Shown in pieces: positions 19,630 through 29,619 of a stretch of 64,000 nucleotides of DNA. The stretch is from positions 248,001-312,000 of the forward strand of contig OW569386.1 of the NCBI GenBank assembly GCA_937625935.1, read 5' to 3'. The translations under genes and the position numbers were made by a program. The stretch comes from Tetramitus jugosus. Its lineage: Eukaryota > Heterolobosea > Eutetramitea > Acrasida > Vahlkampfiidae. Numbering within the stretch: the first letter of the stretch is position 1; each line of letters starts with the position of its first letter. The notes beneath the pieces were generated by a model. It had not been told where the DNA came from, ran no database searches, and saw only the letters and a list, made by a program, of their open reading frames with translations.

Positions 19630-20448
19630 ATGACCACTATCGAAATCTCTTCCCCACACGATCTGGTTCTTGTTGAAGAAGCAGGAGAGGGTGTGTTTGT
19701 TGTAAAATTGAACAGACCCAATGTGATGAATGCCCTCACCAGACCCATGATTACACAACTGGCCAGGACATTTGATGAATTGGCGACGAGAAATGATGTC
19801 CGAGTTGTCATTCTGACAGGTCAAGGTAAAAGTTTCTGTGCGGGAGTTGACCTCTCAGCCGCAATGTCTATTTTTCAAGGAAAGGTAATCTCCGACGAAG
19901 AAAATCCCGTCAAGGCAATCGAAAGATTTCCACATCCTGTCATTGGAGCGATCAATGGTTATGCCATTACAGGAGGTTTCGAGTTGGCTCTGGGGTGCGA
20001 TATTCTGATTGCTTCAGAGAGTGCAGCATTCATTGACACACATGCAAAGTTTGGTATTCATCCTTCATGGGGCCTATCTCAAAAACTATCTCGTCTCATT
20101 GGTGCCAACAGAGCCAGAGAGGTCTCGCTTTCAGCTTGCAAAATTGATGCAACCATGGCAGAGAAGTGGGGTTTAGTGTCACGTGTTGTACCAGAAAAAG
20201 AGCTCCTGGATCATTGTAAACGATTGGCCAAGTCTATTGTATCGAATCATCCGGGAATGGTTATGCAGTATCGAGCAGTGATCAATGATGGATTGAAAAT
20301 GAACCTGCAAGATGCTTTACAAATGGAGGAACAAAGAGCGTGGCAGTATTACAAGACGATGACTCCAGAGCAGTTCGCCATGATGAATCGTTTCATTCAA
20401 AATCGATCCCAGCAAGCAACCACTGCACATCCGAGAGCCAAACTTTAA
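19630..20448 (+). CDS. Enoyl-CoA hydratase/isomerase (crotonase) family protein
   Basis: A 272-residue crotonase from the ATG at 19630. Motifs include NRPNVMNALTRPM, the oxyanion-hole segment SFCAGVDL, and AINGYAITGGFELALGCD with the first candidate catalytic Glu. The second active-site loop reads FGIHPSWGLSQKL. The family Glu at the second site is not obvious there, so hydratase versus isomerase or hydrolase activity cannot be assigned. Typical members act on acyl-CoA in beta-oxidation. I see no clear mitochondrial presequence or PTS1 (it ends RAKL), though RAKL is loosely SKL-like and a peroxisomal location is possible. An AATAAA lies shortly after the stop. Confidence 0.85.
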   Translation: MTTIEISSPHDLVLVEEAGEGVFVVKLNRPNVMNALTRPMITQLARTFDELATRNDVRVVILTGQGKSFCAGVDLSAAMSIFQGKVISDEENPVKAIERFPHPVIGAINGYAITGGFELALGCDILIASESAAFIDTHAKFGIHPSWGLSQKLSRLIGANRAREVSLSACKIDATMAEKWGLVSRVVPEKELLDHCKRLAKSIVSNHPGMVMQYRAVINDGLKMNLQDALQMEEQRAWQYYKTMTPEQFAMMNRFIQNRSQQATTAHPRAKL

Positions 20449-20752
20449 CTCGTTTAAGGCCTTTCAAAGTATCTCCCACTGCATAACTCCTTACAAATGA
20501 TATGATGTGTAAAAAATAAATGCAGTTCTCCATTCATGCACCGTAGAGATACGCCAGTCGAGTTGACGATCAAAGACTGCACGAGAAGCAGGAAAGAAAG
20601 AATCCATTTTCTGGTTTGAAAGCTGCGTAGCCTCCGGGTGCGGCTTTCAGGAATAGATTTGGCAAGTGTTGATAATGGCGAATTTATCTTTTCTCCGAGC
20701 TATCCATGTGTGAAGCTCACAAACTGAAGACATAAAACAAATAGAGAGAAAC
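20449..20752. other. Intergenic region, nothing recognised
   Basis: About 304 bases between two plus-strand genes. A polyadenylation-like AAATAAAT occurs near 20515, about 65 bases after the crotonase stop. Nothing else stands out. Confidence 0.5.
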
Positions 20753-21814
20753 ATGGAACCAATGGAATCTGGTGCCATTACTGGGATGCAAAGTGTGATT
20801 GAATACTACAACAATGACCAATTGTTCAAAGCCTATGAGGAACTGGCGAAAATTGATCTTGAAGCGGTCAATCCCACTTTAGCGCCATTTGTGACGCGAC
20901 TACAGCGTGAATATGAGTTTGCTCATGGCCTTTACAAGGAAATTACGTGTCAACATGAAGATACTCTGTTGGTGGAGGAAAACAAGGAAAACAAGGAAAA
21001 GCTTGACACTGATGTCAAACTTGATGAAAATGAAGCAGAACAAGATGCATCGGCTGATAACTTTGGATGGAAGCTTGTTCACGAGACTGCTGAAGACCCT
21101 GAGACTCAGTCGACAATCAAGACGTATTACAAGGCAGATGTTAATGAGTCTCCGCTCCATGCACTCAAAGTTCAAGCTATTATCCCTGTTGACATGTTCA
21201 GTGTTCTCAGTATGCTCTATGAGATTGACATGTACAAGAACTGGGTTCCTCGGATGTCAAAGAGCTCTATTATTCAGGAATACCCGCATCTAAAGTACCG
21301 ATTTTTGGCATACTTCAAGTTTGACTTGTTTTGGCCAATCATTAGCGATAGGGACATGGTTTGCTACGGATTTGGAATTGACTTGCTCGAGGAAGAAAGA
21401 GCTATTCTCGTTGCAATTCACTCGATAGACGATAATGAATCGCTGAAACAACACATGAAGGAACATGGAAGAGATGTCAATGATGAGACGACGAAAGACG
21501 GTGAAGAAGCACATGATGATACGGTATTGTCGAGTAAATTGACAAAAATCTCGTGTCCCATGGCTGGATTCTATATCAAGTACCTGTCTGAACATCAAAC
21601 AGAAATACGGATGATTGGACAAGTTGATTTGAACATGAATTTTATGCCATCATGGCTCATGAACAGAGCAACCAGTAATTTTGCATATAAATGTGTGGGA
21701 TATCTATCGAGAATGGCAAAGAATGTAGAGAGTGATAAAGATGGTGAGTGGAACCTGAGGCTACAAAAACAGGTGTATCAAGATGTCAAACAACGATTGA
21801 ACGTGAGTCCATGA
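20753..21814 (+). CDS. START-like lipid-binding domain protein
   Basis: A 353-residue protein. Residues 1-60 are helical and could be a MIT- or TPR-like hairpin. An acidic Lys/Glu/Asp linker follows (about 70-105). From about 105 the sequence fits a START domain: YYKADVNESPLHALKVQAI, then MLYEIDMYKNWVPRM (the W-P motif common in START domains), YFKFDLFWPIISDRDMVCYGF, and a C-terminal amphipathic helix (LMNRATSNFAYKCVGYLSRM). START domains bind sterols, phospholipids or ceramides and shuttle them between membranes. The ligand is unknown. No membrane anchor is seen. An insert of about 35 acidic residues lies within the fold. Confidence 0.7.
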   Translation: MEPMESGAITGMQSVIEYYNNDQLFKAYEELAKIDLEAVNPTLAPFVTRLQREYEFAHGLYKEITCQHEDTLLVEENKENKEKLDTDVKLDENEAEQDASADNFGWKLVHETAEDPETQSTIKTYYKADVNESPLHALKVQAIIPVDMFSVLSMLYEIDMYKNWVPRMSKSSIIQEYPHLKYRFLAYFKFDLFWPIISDRDMVCYGFGIDLLEEERAILVAIHSIDDNESLKQHMKEHGRDVNDETTKDGEEAHDDTVLSSKLTKISCPMAGFYIKYLSEHQTEIRMIGQVDLNMNFMPSWLMNRATSNFAYKCVGYLSRMAKNVESDKDGEWNLRLQKQVYQDVKQRLNVSP

Positions 21815-22255
21815 TAAATTGGACTCTTGTGAGCCACTATTTTCTATTCTTCTGCCTCCTGTTCTTCAACCATGTTGGACCTCCTGTGCCAGGTTGACCT
21901 TCATTCACGATTGTCTTGACATTCCCTATCGGATCACATACCTCGATTTAGCCGCGCGAAAACTCGTCATTCAAATGTTCTCATTCGGATCCTTTTTCCA
22001 TGATGTTTGATATTTGACACCTGACAGCTCATTTTCTCTTGAGGTGTTGTTTCCTTTTGACCACCAACAACAAACAAACAACAAAACCAAGCACCCATCC
22101 TCCCGTCCGTCGTATCACCACCTCTCGGGTGTTCACATCTTCTTCTTTTTGTTTGTGTGAGTGTGTTGGTTCAACAACAACAACAACAACAAAGACTTTT
22201 CAATTGCTAGCACAGCACACGAATTCACAATTTTAATTAACACATTGTCATCGTC
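21815..22255. other. 5' region of the eight-domain ADF-H gene
   Basis: About 440 bases with no gene. It holds a (CAA)n run near 22172-22196, likely in the leader of the following gene, and CT-rich sequence. Confidence 0.5.
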
Positions 22256-25200
22256 ATGTCGTCATCTTCAAGTGAAACATCGACAGTCTATGCACCAGAT
22301 GTCGACCAAGCATTGACTCAACTAAAGTCAATCGATTCCGGTTTCCTCTTATTTGGATTCTCAGAGTTGAGTTCTGAGGTAGAAAATCAACAACAACAAC
22401 AACCTCCAAAAACATTGTACATTCAAGCGAGTTCCCTTCTGTCAGAAAAAACGGAAAATGAAAGCGGCGACAACGAAATTTACGAACAGACCAAAACTCA
22501 CCTCACTGAATCAACTGTTCAATACATTGTTTACAAGAGCAAGACCAAGTACTTGTTTGCGTCATGGATTGGACAGAGAGTCAAACCAATGATCAAGGTC
22601 AAGTGCAGTGCTCACAAGGACTCGCTTTTCCAATTGGTTGAAAAAACATGTGAGATGAAATTTGCTGCAGAACTCAGTGGTATCAACACGGACAATCACC
22701 AAGAGCAAATCAACGAAGCTTTCATGAACTCAAAATTATTCACGGACAATAATTCTGGAAGCGGAGCTGCACATACAACAGAACAAGCGCCAAAAAATGC
22801 CTCGGCTACGATTATGAATCGATATCAACCGTCGTCGTCGTCGTCAGCTCAAAGCTCTTCTTCTTCTTCATCGAACAGAGGTGGAAGCACGACCAACTTG
22901 GCTGCTCAGCTAAGACTCGTTCTATCGATCGATGAAGACAACTTGCAACAAGCTCTCAAGCAAATGCAAGCTAGTGAGCTCTCATGGGTCACATTGGCCT
23001 ATGACGACAATGGTGTGTTGAGTGTGACTGGTAGTGGCCCAGAGCAACAACAAGTTGAGCCATCGATTCAGTATCTGTCAGACACTGACATCAACTTTGT
23101 GTTGTACAAGTGGAATATGGGTACGGAGCTCGGTTACGGTAAGGACACTGAAAAAATTTTGCTCGTCGTGTGGGTCGGTTCGCGAATCAACTCTATTCGA
23201 CGTGGTAAGATTAATCAACACAAGTCCAATGTGTACTCGTTTGTCAACAAGGTGTTCCAATTGAGTGGTGAGTATGAAGTGACGAGTCACGAGGATTTGA
23301 CCAATGATATCATCAAGAATAGAATGTTGGGTAACAAGATGAGCACAACGACTGCTGCTACTACGATTACATCCCCTACTCCTTCTCCAAGAGCTGCTAT
23401 CTCATCACCAAGAGCTGCTTCTTCCGTTTCTGCTGCTACGAGTGGAAATCGTCCAACTGGTTCATTGTGGAAGTTGGCTGCTGTGATCCCAAAGACAAAG
23501 TTCATGATGAGAAAGGAGGCTGAGAAGGCCAATACGAGCAAATCAGCAGCAAAGAGCTTGTCTACTGCTACCAACACCATTAAGGTGTTTGCTAGTGAGC
23601 AGTGTGCTGAAGAATTGGAAAAGTTTGTTGGTCCTGAATCAAAGTCTGTTTGGGCTCTGTTTGGTTACAATGCAGGCAGCAAGAGCGAGTTGAAATTGGT
23701 CGAAACTGGCACAAAGGAAGCCGAGGCACTTTTGTCAGGCAATGAAGTGCTTGTGAAAGAGTGCACAGAGGAAAGCTTGTCATTCATTATTGTCAAGGTG
23801 TTTGTTGCCACAAAGAGAGGAGTGAAGAAAATTGTAGCACCAAAGTACATTCTCGTAACATTCAAGGGCACCAAGCTCAAGCCTTATTTCAAGGTCATCT
23901 CTGCTAACCATGCTGGTAAGCTCAAGAATACTGTAGCACCTATTGTGAATGTCTCTGATGACTTTGTTACAATTACTAGCTTGAGTGAACTGGACGATTT
24001 GAAGAAGTTGTTTTCAAGAGATGAAATCATCGACGACCCAGCTCTGATTGAAGAAGCCAACAATGCCGCTGCTTCTTCCGTATCATCATTTGTTAAATCA
24101 GGAGCAGTGCCTACTCTGGCTGGTGATTTGTCATTCGAGAATGAGAAGGATGTTCAAGAAGCTTTGAAGGATTTGCAAGCTGATTCCTCTGACACGAACT
24201 GGGTCATGATCAAGTACGCAAGCAGAAGATCACTCAAGTATGAGACTAAGGGATCTGGAGGAATGGAAGAATTCAAGACTCAATTGAATGATAATGAAGT
24301 CCAATATGTCTTCTATAAGCTATTTATCGAAGAGTTGGGTGGATCTGCAAAGATTGTACTCATTGCTTCCGTTGGAAAGAGTGTAAAGATGGCACTGAAA
24401 GCCACTTCCACACCAGACAGAATTGCTTTGTTCCAATACGCAGAGTCACTGTGTGGTGTGAGCAGCGAATTCCAAGCCAACGAATTCGATGAGATCAATC
24501 AAACTGCAATCCTCGGTAAGTTGACTGGATCCAAGGGCAAGACTAGTGATTCCAAATCAGAGGGTGCACAATCTCCTGCTGCTCCAAGATCTAGACCTCA
24601 ATTCGGTGGTAAGAACCAGGAATTGAAGATTGCAAACGAGGAAGCTGTTAACAATGCATTGAAAGAACTAAAGGATGATAACAATCCTATCAACTTCTTG
24701 TTGTTCGGATACGATGAACAAGGAGCTAACTTGGAACTGAAGCAATCAGGAACTGATGGTATGGATGGATTGCGTCCACTGATGCACAAAAATCAAGTTC
24801 AATATGCACTGTTGAAGCTCTTGGTCGAAGAAACTGGATATGGTGGCTCTCCAAAGATCACACTCATTGCATGGGTCGGTGAAGAAGTAGCAGGTATGGC
24901 TAAAGCCAAATCTAGCACCCATCGTCTCCTCTTGAAGGAACACTGCTCGAAGATTCTTGCCATTGCCGCAGAATATCCAGTGAACTTGGAAGTTGAGTTG
25001 AACGAGACATCGATCCGCGCTAAATTGACTGGTTCCAAGGGAAAGATTGAACAAGATGGAGGTGTTATGGCACCATCAATCGGAACTACTCGATCTACCA
25101 CTGGACACAAGAAGTTTGGTGGTAAGGACGGTAACTTGAGATTCGCAGATGACAAGGCAGTTTTGGAAGACATTGAGAGATTGAAGGATAACAATAGCGG

Positions 25201-26683
25201 AATCAAATGGCTCATGTTTGGTTACAACGATCCAGAAGACTTTTACACAACATCTGTTGTGCACAAGGGATCAGGAGCCGTCTCAAGCTTTAAGCCACAT
25301 TTAAGTGATAATACCGTTAATTACATCGTATTGAGAATGTCATTCATGGAGTACTATGAAGTCATCAAGGTAGTTTTGATCACCTATGTTGGTGAGAACT
25401 CTCCTTCATTCCTCAAATCACTCAGTGCTGGTCACAGAGTCAATCTGATGGAATTCATGAGAAAGCACTTGTCAATTGGTGGTGAGTTCCATCCACAAGA
25501 CTTGAGTGAATTGACTGATCAAGCACTGCTGGCCAAGATTACTGGTGCCAAGGGTGGTGAAAATGTCGATGATATCAAATCTGAGAGTGAAGAGCCATAT
25601 TCAAGCCAAAAATCAAGCAGATGGGAGCCTCAGAGAGAAGTGAGATCCACGATTGAAGTGAAGAACAAGAATCAATTCAGTGGCGAGTACAAGAATCTCG
25701 AATTCACGGGCAAGGAAGAGATTAGTAAGGCATTGAAAGACTTGAGCGCACGCTCTGATCTTGTTTATCAGGATGAAGAAACACGATTGGACTACATTAA
25801 GCTCAAGATTCAAGGCAAGGGATTCCGTGATGTCGTTGTTGAAGAGATGGGCAAGGGTAGCTTGACTGAAGAATGGAGAGAGAAGCACCTGGATGTTAAC
25901 AATATCAACGTTTTCATCTTTGCAGTGAGCAGCACTGAAGGTGGCACAGGTATGATCACAAAGTTTGTCTTTGTTCAATGGAACGGTGCAAACACCAAGT
26001 TCCTTGAGAAGGCGCAGGCAAGTGAACTCCGTCAATCACTTTACAATTACTGCACAGAAATTTTGTTCATGGGAGCAGAAATTCAAGGATGTACACTACC
26101 TGAGCATGTGACCCACAAGATTGTCATGGAAAAACTCACGGGTAGCAACGTGAGAGGAGTGGAGACAAAGGTGGAGCGAAAGCAGGAAAAGTTTATGAAG
26201 CTCGGAAAGCAAAAGTCTGAGCTCAAGTATGAGAATGAACAAGAAGTGTTCGAAGCACTGGACAAGTTGGTTCAATTGGAAGATCCAGAGATTGACTGGA
26301 TGCTTGTGACATACAAGGAGAACACGATCGATGTTCTTTACTTGGCACACAGTGGTAAGGGCAGTGTGGAGGAGTACAAGCAATACATGACTCCAACCAA
26401 CATGTGCTACATTGTGGTCAAGATTATGCACGCATTCGGTTATGCAAAGGACTTTGAAGACACAATGTCCAAACCATACTATGGCTTGGTGCACTGGAAG
26501 GGAGCAGAAGTGTCCGTGTTGGAGAAGGCTCTGTCCAGTCATCACTGGAATCACTTTGCCAAAACGATTACCAAGAGACTGCAAGCCAAGGAACTCGCCA
26601 TTCAAGGCAGTCAGTACCATGCAGAACACTTGGAAGAAGTCACACTGGCCAGAATCAAGAAGACGATGAGATTGCTTGACTAA
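22256..26683 (+). CDS. Giant actin-binding protein with eight tandem ADF-H (coactosin-like) domains
   Basis: An intronless 1475-residue protein built from eight repeats of about 140-170 residues. They start near residues 10, 220, 442, 623, 789, 961, 1148 and 1322. Each has the ADF-H/coactosin layout: a helix with AL..L, a W..F/Y.Y strand, an acidic/Gly loop, a central strand such as VQYVFYKLF or INFVLYKW, a second strand with VWVG or AWVG, a long helix around K..S..HR, and an ending like AILGKLTGSKG. The linkers are Ser/Gln/Ala-rich. Domains 4, 5 and 6 are most alike, suggesting recent duplication. Single ADF-H domains bind actin (cofilin, coactosin), and twinfilin has two. This one could bundle or cap filaments. 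There is no signal peptide. An AATAAA follows the stop. Confidence 0.85.
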   Translation: MSSSSSETSTVYAPDVDQALTQLKSIDSGFLLFGFSELSSEVENQQQQQPPKTLYIQASSLLSEKTENESGDNEIYEQTKTHLTESTVQYIVYKSKTKYLFASWIGQRVKPMIKVKCSAHKDSLFQLVEKTCEMKFAAELSGINTDNHQEQINEAFMNSKLFTDNNSGSGAAHTTEQAPKNASATIMNRYQPSSSSSAQSSSSSSSNRGGSTTNLAAQLRLVLSIDEDNLQQALKQMQASELSWVTLAYDDNGVLSVTGSGPEQQQVEPSIQYLSDTDINFVLYKWNMGTELGYGKDTEKILLVVWVGSRINSIRRGKINQHKSNVYSFVNKVFQLSGEYEVTSHEDLTNDIIKNRMLGNKMSTTTAATTITSPTPSPRAAISSPRAASSVSAATSGNRPTGSLWKLAAVIPKTKFMMRKEAEKANTSKSAAKSLSTATNTIKVFASEQCAEELEKFVGPESKSVWALFGYNAGSKSELKLVETGTKEAEALLSGNEVLVKECTEESLSFIIVKVFVATKRGVKKIVAPKYILVTFKGTKLKPYFKVISANHAGKLKNTVAPIVNVSDDFVTITSLSELDDLKKLFSRDEIIDDPALIEEANNAAASSVSSFVKSGAVPTLAGDLSFENEKDVQEALKDLQADSSDTNWVMIKYASRRSLKYETKGSGGMEEFKTQLNDNEVQYVFYKLFIEELGGSAKIVLIASVGKSVKMALKATSTPDRIALFQYAESLCGVSSEFQANEFDEINQTAILGKLTGSKGKTSDSKSEGAQSPAAPRSRPQFGGKNQELKIANEEAVNNALKELKDDNNPINFLLFGYDEQGANLELKQSGTDGMDGLRPLMHKNQVQYALLKLLVEETGYGGSPKITLIAWVGEEVAGMAKAKSSTHRLLLKEHCSKILAIAAEYPVNLEVELNETSIRAKLTGSKGKIEQDGGVMAPSIGTTRSTTGHKKFGGKDGNLRFADDKAVLEDIERLKDNNSGIKWLMFGYNDPEDFYTTSVVHKGSGAVSSFKPHLSDNTVNYIVLRMSFMEYYEVIKVVLITYVGENSPSFLKSLSAGHRVNLMEFMRKHLSIGGEFHPQDLSELTDQALLAKITGAKGGENVDDIKSESEEPYSSQKSSRWEPQREVRSTIEVKNKNQFSGEYKNLEFTGKEEISKALKDLSARSDLVYQDEETRLDYIKLKIQGKGFRDVVVEEMGKGSLTEEWREKHLDVNNINVFIFAVSSTEGGTGMITKFVFVQWNGANTKFLEKAQASELRQSLYNYCTEILFMGAEIQGCTLPEHVTHKIVMEKLTGSNVRGVETKVERKQEKFMKLGKQKSELKYENEQEVFEALDKLVQLEDPEIDWMLVTYKENTIDVLYLAHSGKGSVEEYKQYMTPTNMCYIVVKIMHAFGYAKDFEDTMSKPYYGLVHWKGAEVSVLEKALSSHHWNHFAKTITKRLQAKELAIQGSQYHAEHLEEVTLARIKKTMRLLD

Positions 26684-26762
26684 ACCTTCAACGGTGAATA
26701 AAACAGCAACAACAATAACCAATCCTTAATACGAGTATGAAAAAATCTATGGTACTTTATGT

Positions 26763-27485
26763 TTACTTTCCGTAACGTTGGAAATCCCATTCCGTGTTAC
26801 ACAATGGACAGACGTGTCTTGTTCTCAACCAACGGGAAATACAATGGAAGTGGAAAGCGTGATTACAGACACCCCATGCTACTGTACATTCTTCAGAGGT
26901 AGCACTCGATTGGTTCGCTTGACATTCAATACACAAATCCATAATGTGATTTCTGCAAATGGCACATGTATCCACAATGATATCTATTTGTTCAAGTAAT
27001 TGTTGATCAGTCAAACAAACATAGTGTTCATTTTGCAAGCAAGTTCAATTGTTTCGTCAACAGAATCCAAATGTTGTTTGTTTGTGTTGTGTTGTTTCGA
27101 TTGATCACAACAAAAAATAAATCAGAGAGAGAAACAAAAAAAAAATAGCAAGTCAAATAAATAGGTTAGCTTCCACATGTGGTCACTCGAGTGCTTTCAG
27201 ACAAAAGAAGCAAAAAAAAAAGCAAAACTCAAATAAAAACGTACCCCATGCCCACAAAGCAACAGCGTTCCACTTTTTCACTTCAAAACGCTTTTGATCT
27301 CCAAGCTCAAACTCTTTCTTTGTTGACGAAGCTGCTGTAGCCTTCTTGTTTTGTGCTGCTTTGGCCTTTAGCTTTGCTGCTCTGATTTTAGCTTTTTTGA
27401 TTTCTTCTGCTGTTAGCTTCTTTGCCTCAGAGGATGCATCAGCTGTTGTTGCGTCTGCTGTTGTAGTTGGTTGTTCGTCAGCCAT
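26763..27485 (-). CDS. RBX1: RBX1, RING-box subunit of cullin ubiquitin ligases, two exons
   Basis: Exon 1 is 27245-27485 and exon 2 is 26763-26983 on the minus strand. The 261-nt intron begins GTACGT and ends TAG, and splits the Asp codon after WNAVALWAW. The 153-residue product is nearly identical to animal RBX1 across the core: [15 protein letters not shown], then [50 protein letters not shown]. The Cys/His set binds three zinc ions. In other eukaryotes RBX1 recruits the E2 enzyme to cullins in SCF-type ligases. The N-terminus is about 45 residues longer than in human, with a Thr/Ala-rich then Lys/Ala-rich helix. An F-box-like gene lies 4.3 kb away. Confidence 0.93.
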
Positions 27486-28114
27486 TGTTTTTGTGTGTTG
27501 TTTGTTGTACAAGGAAATTTGTTGATGGTTTGATTGAGGTTTTTTTTTGATGTAAAATTTTTGTGTTTGGTTGGACAAGACAAGAGCTTTTTTTTTGGGG
27601 CGGCAGACAAGTTCGTTTTCAATGTTCGTTCGTGGGATTACAAGATTCACCCTGAAGATGAACAAGAGGAGAATTAACCTTTTACAAATTTGTTTGTCTC
27701 CGACTGCACCCGTCGGACAATGAAAATCGGAGATATCAGCATGATATTTTGTTGTTTGCCAAAGTAACGTTTTGATAGAAAGAACAAGTTGATTGAAAGC
27801 CCTTGGAACACCAAACGTCTTCGTACAACGAATCAAAACTGAAACTAATCAACTAAGAGTGTTTTGAATATCATGAGTTCTGAATTTGCAACATTTGCTG
27901 GTAACGTTCGTGTCGGCACACTTCTCAAGCTAAGCTTGCTTTGTTTTTTTATTGTTCAGCTAAAGATATTTTGAAAGCTAAAAAACGTGTTTTTTCATAT
28001 CCATGTTGTTTTATATCTCAAAAATCAATAATGATCTTCATTGTTGATTTTCAATGGGGTGTTGGTTTGGATCATATACATACCAATTTGATTGTCATAT
28101 ATGAATGATGATAG
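27486..28114. other. Region between RBX1 and the carrier gene
   Basis: About 630 bases. It holds the RBX1 promoter and probably a short first exon of the carrier gene, perhaps from the ATG at 27874 (MSSEFATFA, followed by a GTAACG donor-like site). I could not join it to the main exon in frame, so the first exon is unresolved. Confidence 0.4.
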
Positions 28115-28987
28115 GTGTTAATTGGTGCCGCTAGTGGTGGTACAGCTTTCTCTATTGTTTTTCCATTGGATACTGTGAAAACGCGCATGCAAAACGCATC
28201 CAAAGCAGCCCTTTCAGGAAATGGAGGGAGCGTTGCTTACGGCGGAGTAATAGATTGCATGAAACAGCTCTACAAGACAAACGGAATCAAAACCTTTTAT
28301 AGCGGACTTCGACCAACACTCATCGGTGTTTTACCAGAGAAGGCTATTAAATTGGCGGCAAATGATTTTTTCCGAAGCTACTACGGTTCATTGTACATGG
28401 ACATGCCGCTCTCAGAGTATAGAGTGCAGAGAGCAGTGTTGGACACGAAGCTTCCCGTGTGGCTAGAGGCTGCCGCTGGTGGTTCTGCAGGTCTTTTCCA
28501 AGTTGTAGCTACCAATCCAATGGAGCTCATTAAGATTAACCGTCAATTGACTCCAATGTCAACATTGGCCATTATCAAGGAGCTAGGACTCAAGGGAATG
28601 TATTCCAAGGTGCACGCAACACTGTTGCGTGATATACCTTTTAGTATGTTGTACTTTACCCTGTACTCTAGACTGAAGCAACAGTTCAAGGACAAGAGAA
28701 CGGGTGATTTGAGTGTGGATCGCATCTTTGCTGCTTCTGTGATCGCGGGAGGTGTGGCTGCTTTTGCTTCCACTCCACTTGACACGATCAAGACAAGAGT
28801 TCAAGCCAGAAACACAACTTACACTGGTGTGTTGAACTGTGTAGCGAGAACTTACACAGAGGAAGGATGGAGAACATTCTTTAATGGGTCAGTGGCCAGA
28901 GTTTCGACCATTTCATTGCTGTTTGGTTTCACACTCATCTTTTATGAGTTCCAAAAGACAATGATGCAAAAGTATTTTAATTTGTAA
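28115..28987 (+). CDS. Mitochondrial carrier family (SLC25) protein, main exon
   Basis: About 290 residues with the three-fold SLC25 structure and the signature P-x-[DE]-x-x-[KR] in each third: FPLDTVKTRMQ, NPMELIKINRQ and TPLDTIKTRVQ. Each is followed by a G/W loop and a second helix. The family exchanges metabolites across the mitochondrial inner membrane. The GLRPTLIGVLPEKAIKLAAND segment resembles the glutamate/aspartate-glutamate carrier branch, but the substrate is unproven. The reading frame has a TAG immediately before the GTG at 28115, and that TAG looks like a splice acceptor (ATGATAG). So the N-terminal residues come from an upstream exon not settled here. Confidence 0.82.
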   Translation: MLIGAASGGTAFSIVFPLDTVKTRMQNASKAALSGNGGSVAYGGVIDCMKQLYKTNGIKTFYSGLRPTLIGVLPEKAIKLAANDFFRSYYGSLYMDMPLSEYRVQRAVLDTKLPVWLEAAAGGSAGLFQVVATNPMELIKINRQLTPMSTLAIIKELGLKGMYSKVHATLLRDIPFSMLYFTLYSRLKQQFKDKRTGDLSVDRIFAASVIAGGVAAFASTPLDTIKTRVQARNTTYTGVLNCVARTYTEEGWRTFFNGSVARVSTISLLFGFTLIFYEFQKTMMQKYFNL

Positions 28988-29187
28988 ACTCCAACTCCAG
29001 CAGGGACTTTGATTTACTCCACATTTCTTAATCATATGCAGTTTTATGTCAAAGGATCTTTGGACTTCGAAGCAAAACAATGGCATAGAACATGGTGATA
29101 TAAACGAAGTTTAATTACTAAATGTGATCCAATCCAATGGATATGTTATGTACATGATTGAGAAAGGTTGACTTCCCCTGAATGAGA

Positions 29188-29619
29188 TTAATGCTTGAAG
29201 AAAGCCTTGCATTTGCCCAGGATCTCTTCTTCAGAGAGCTGGTTAACATCGCCGGTTTGAATACCCAATCCAGAGAAGCCGATACGATTTCCGAATGGAA
29301 TTCGAGTAGCAGAGTAGACAAATTTGTTTCTAATGTTGGCAGTTGATGGAGCCCACAGTATCATTACACTCTTGCTTCTTTGACTGTCAGGCATTCCTTG
29401 GATTTCAGAAGGGACAGTGTAGTTGGCTCTGTAGACGGCATATCTACATTCATTGCTTGGTAAACCTTGAACCAACTCTTCTAGAGAAGAACCAGTTCGC
29501 TCAACTTGAATAGAACCATCTTTAATAACGAAGGTGACATATTTATGTTCACCCTTGAGGAAGCAGTCTCTGAATGTGGTAATAGCACCGTCATGGGTTG
29601 GAATTCCAGTTTGAGTCAT
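29188..29619 (-). CDS. ADF/cofilin family actin-binding protein
   Basis: A 143-residue single ADF-H domain from the ATG at 29619, the usual length of cofilins. The sequence shows GIPTHDG near the N-terminus, ECRYAVYRANYTVP in the central strands, and SKSVMILWAPSTANIRNKFVYSATR, which corresponds to the hallmark actin-binding helix of cofilin. The family severs and depolymerises actin filaments. The N-terminal Ser/Thr region (MTQT) could be a phospho-control site as Ser3 is in animals; this is inference. It lies 2.5 kb from the eight-domain ADF-H gene but is clearly of the cofilin, not coactosin, type. Confidence 0.85.
   Translation of the reverse strand: MTQTGIPTHDGAITTFRDCFLKGEHKYVTFVIKDGSIQVERTGSSLEELVQGLPSNECRYAVYRANYTVPSEIQGMPDSQRSKSVMILWAPSTANIRNKFVYSATRIPFGNRIGFSGLGIQTGDVNQLSEEEILGKCKAFFKH

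Noticed and set aside
26096-26722. A 208-codon minus-strand frame
   Set aside because: Opposite strand of the last ADF-H domain; no family resemblance.
27486-27836. Upstream extension of RBX1 exon 1
   Set aside because: It opens from a non-ATG codon and includes leader-like GTT/poly-A sequence; the ATG at 27485 begins a sensible protein.
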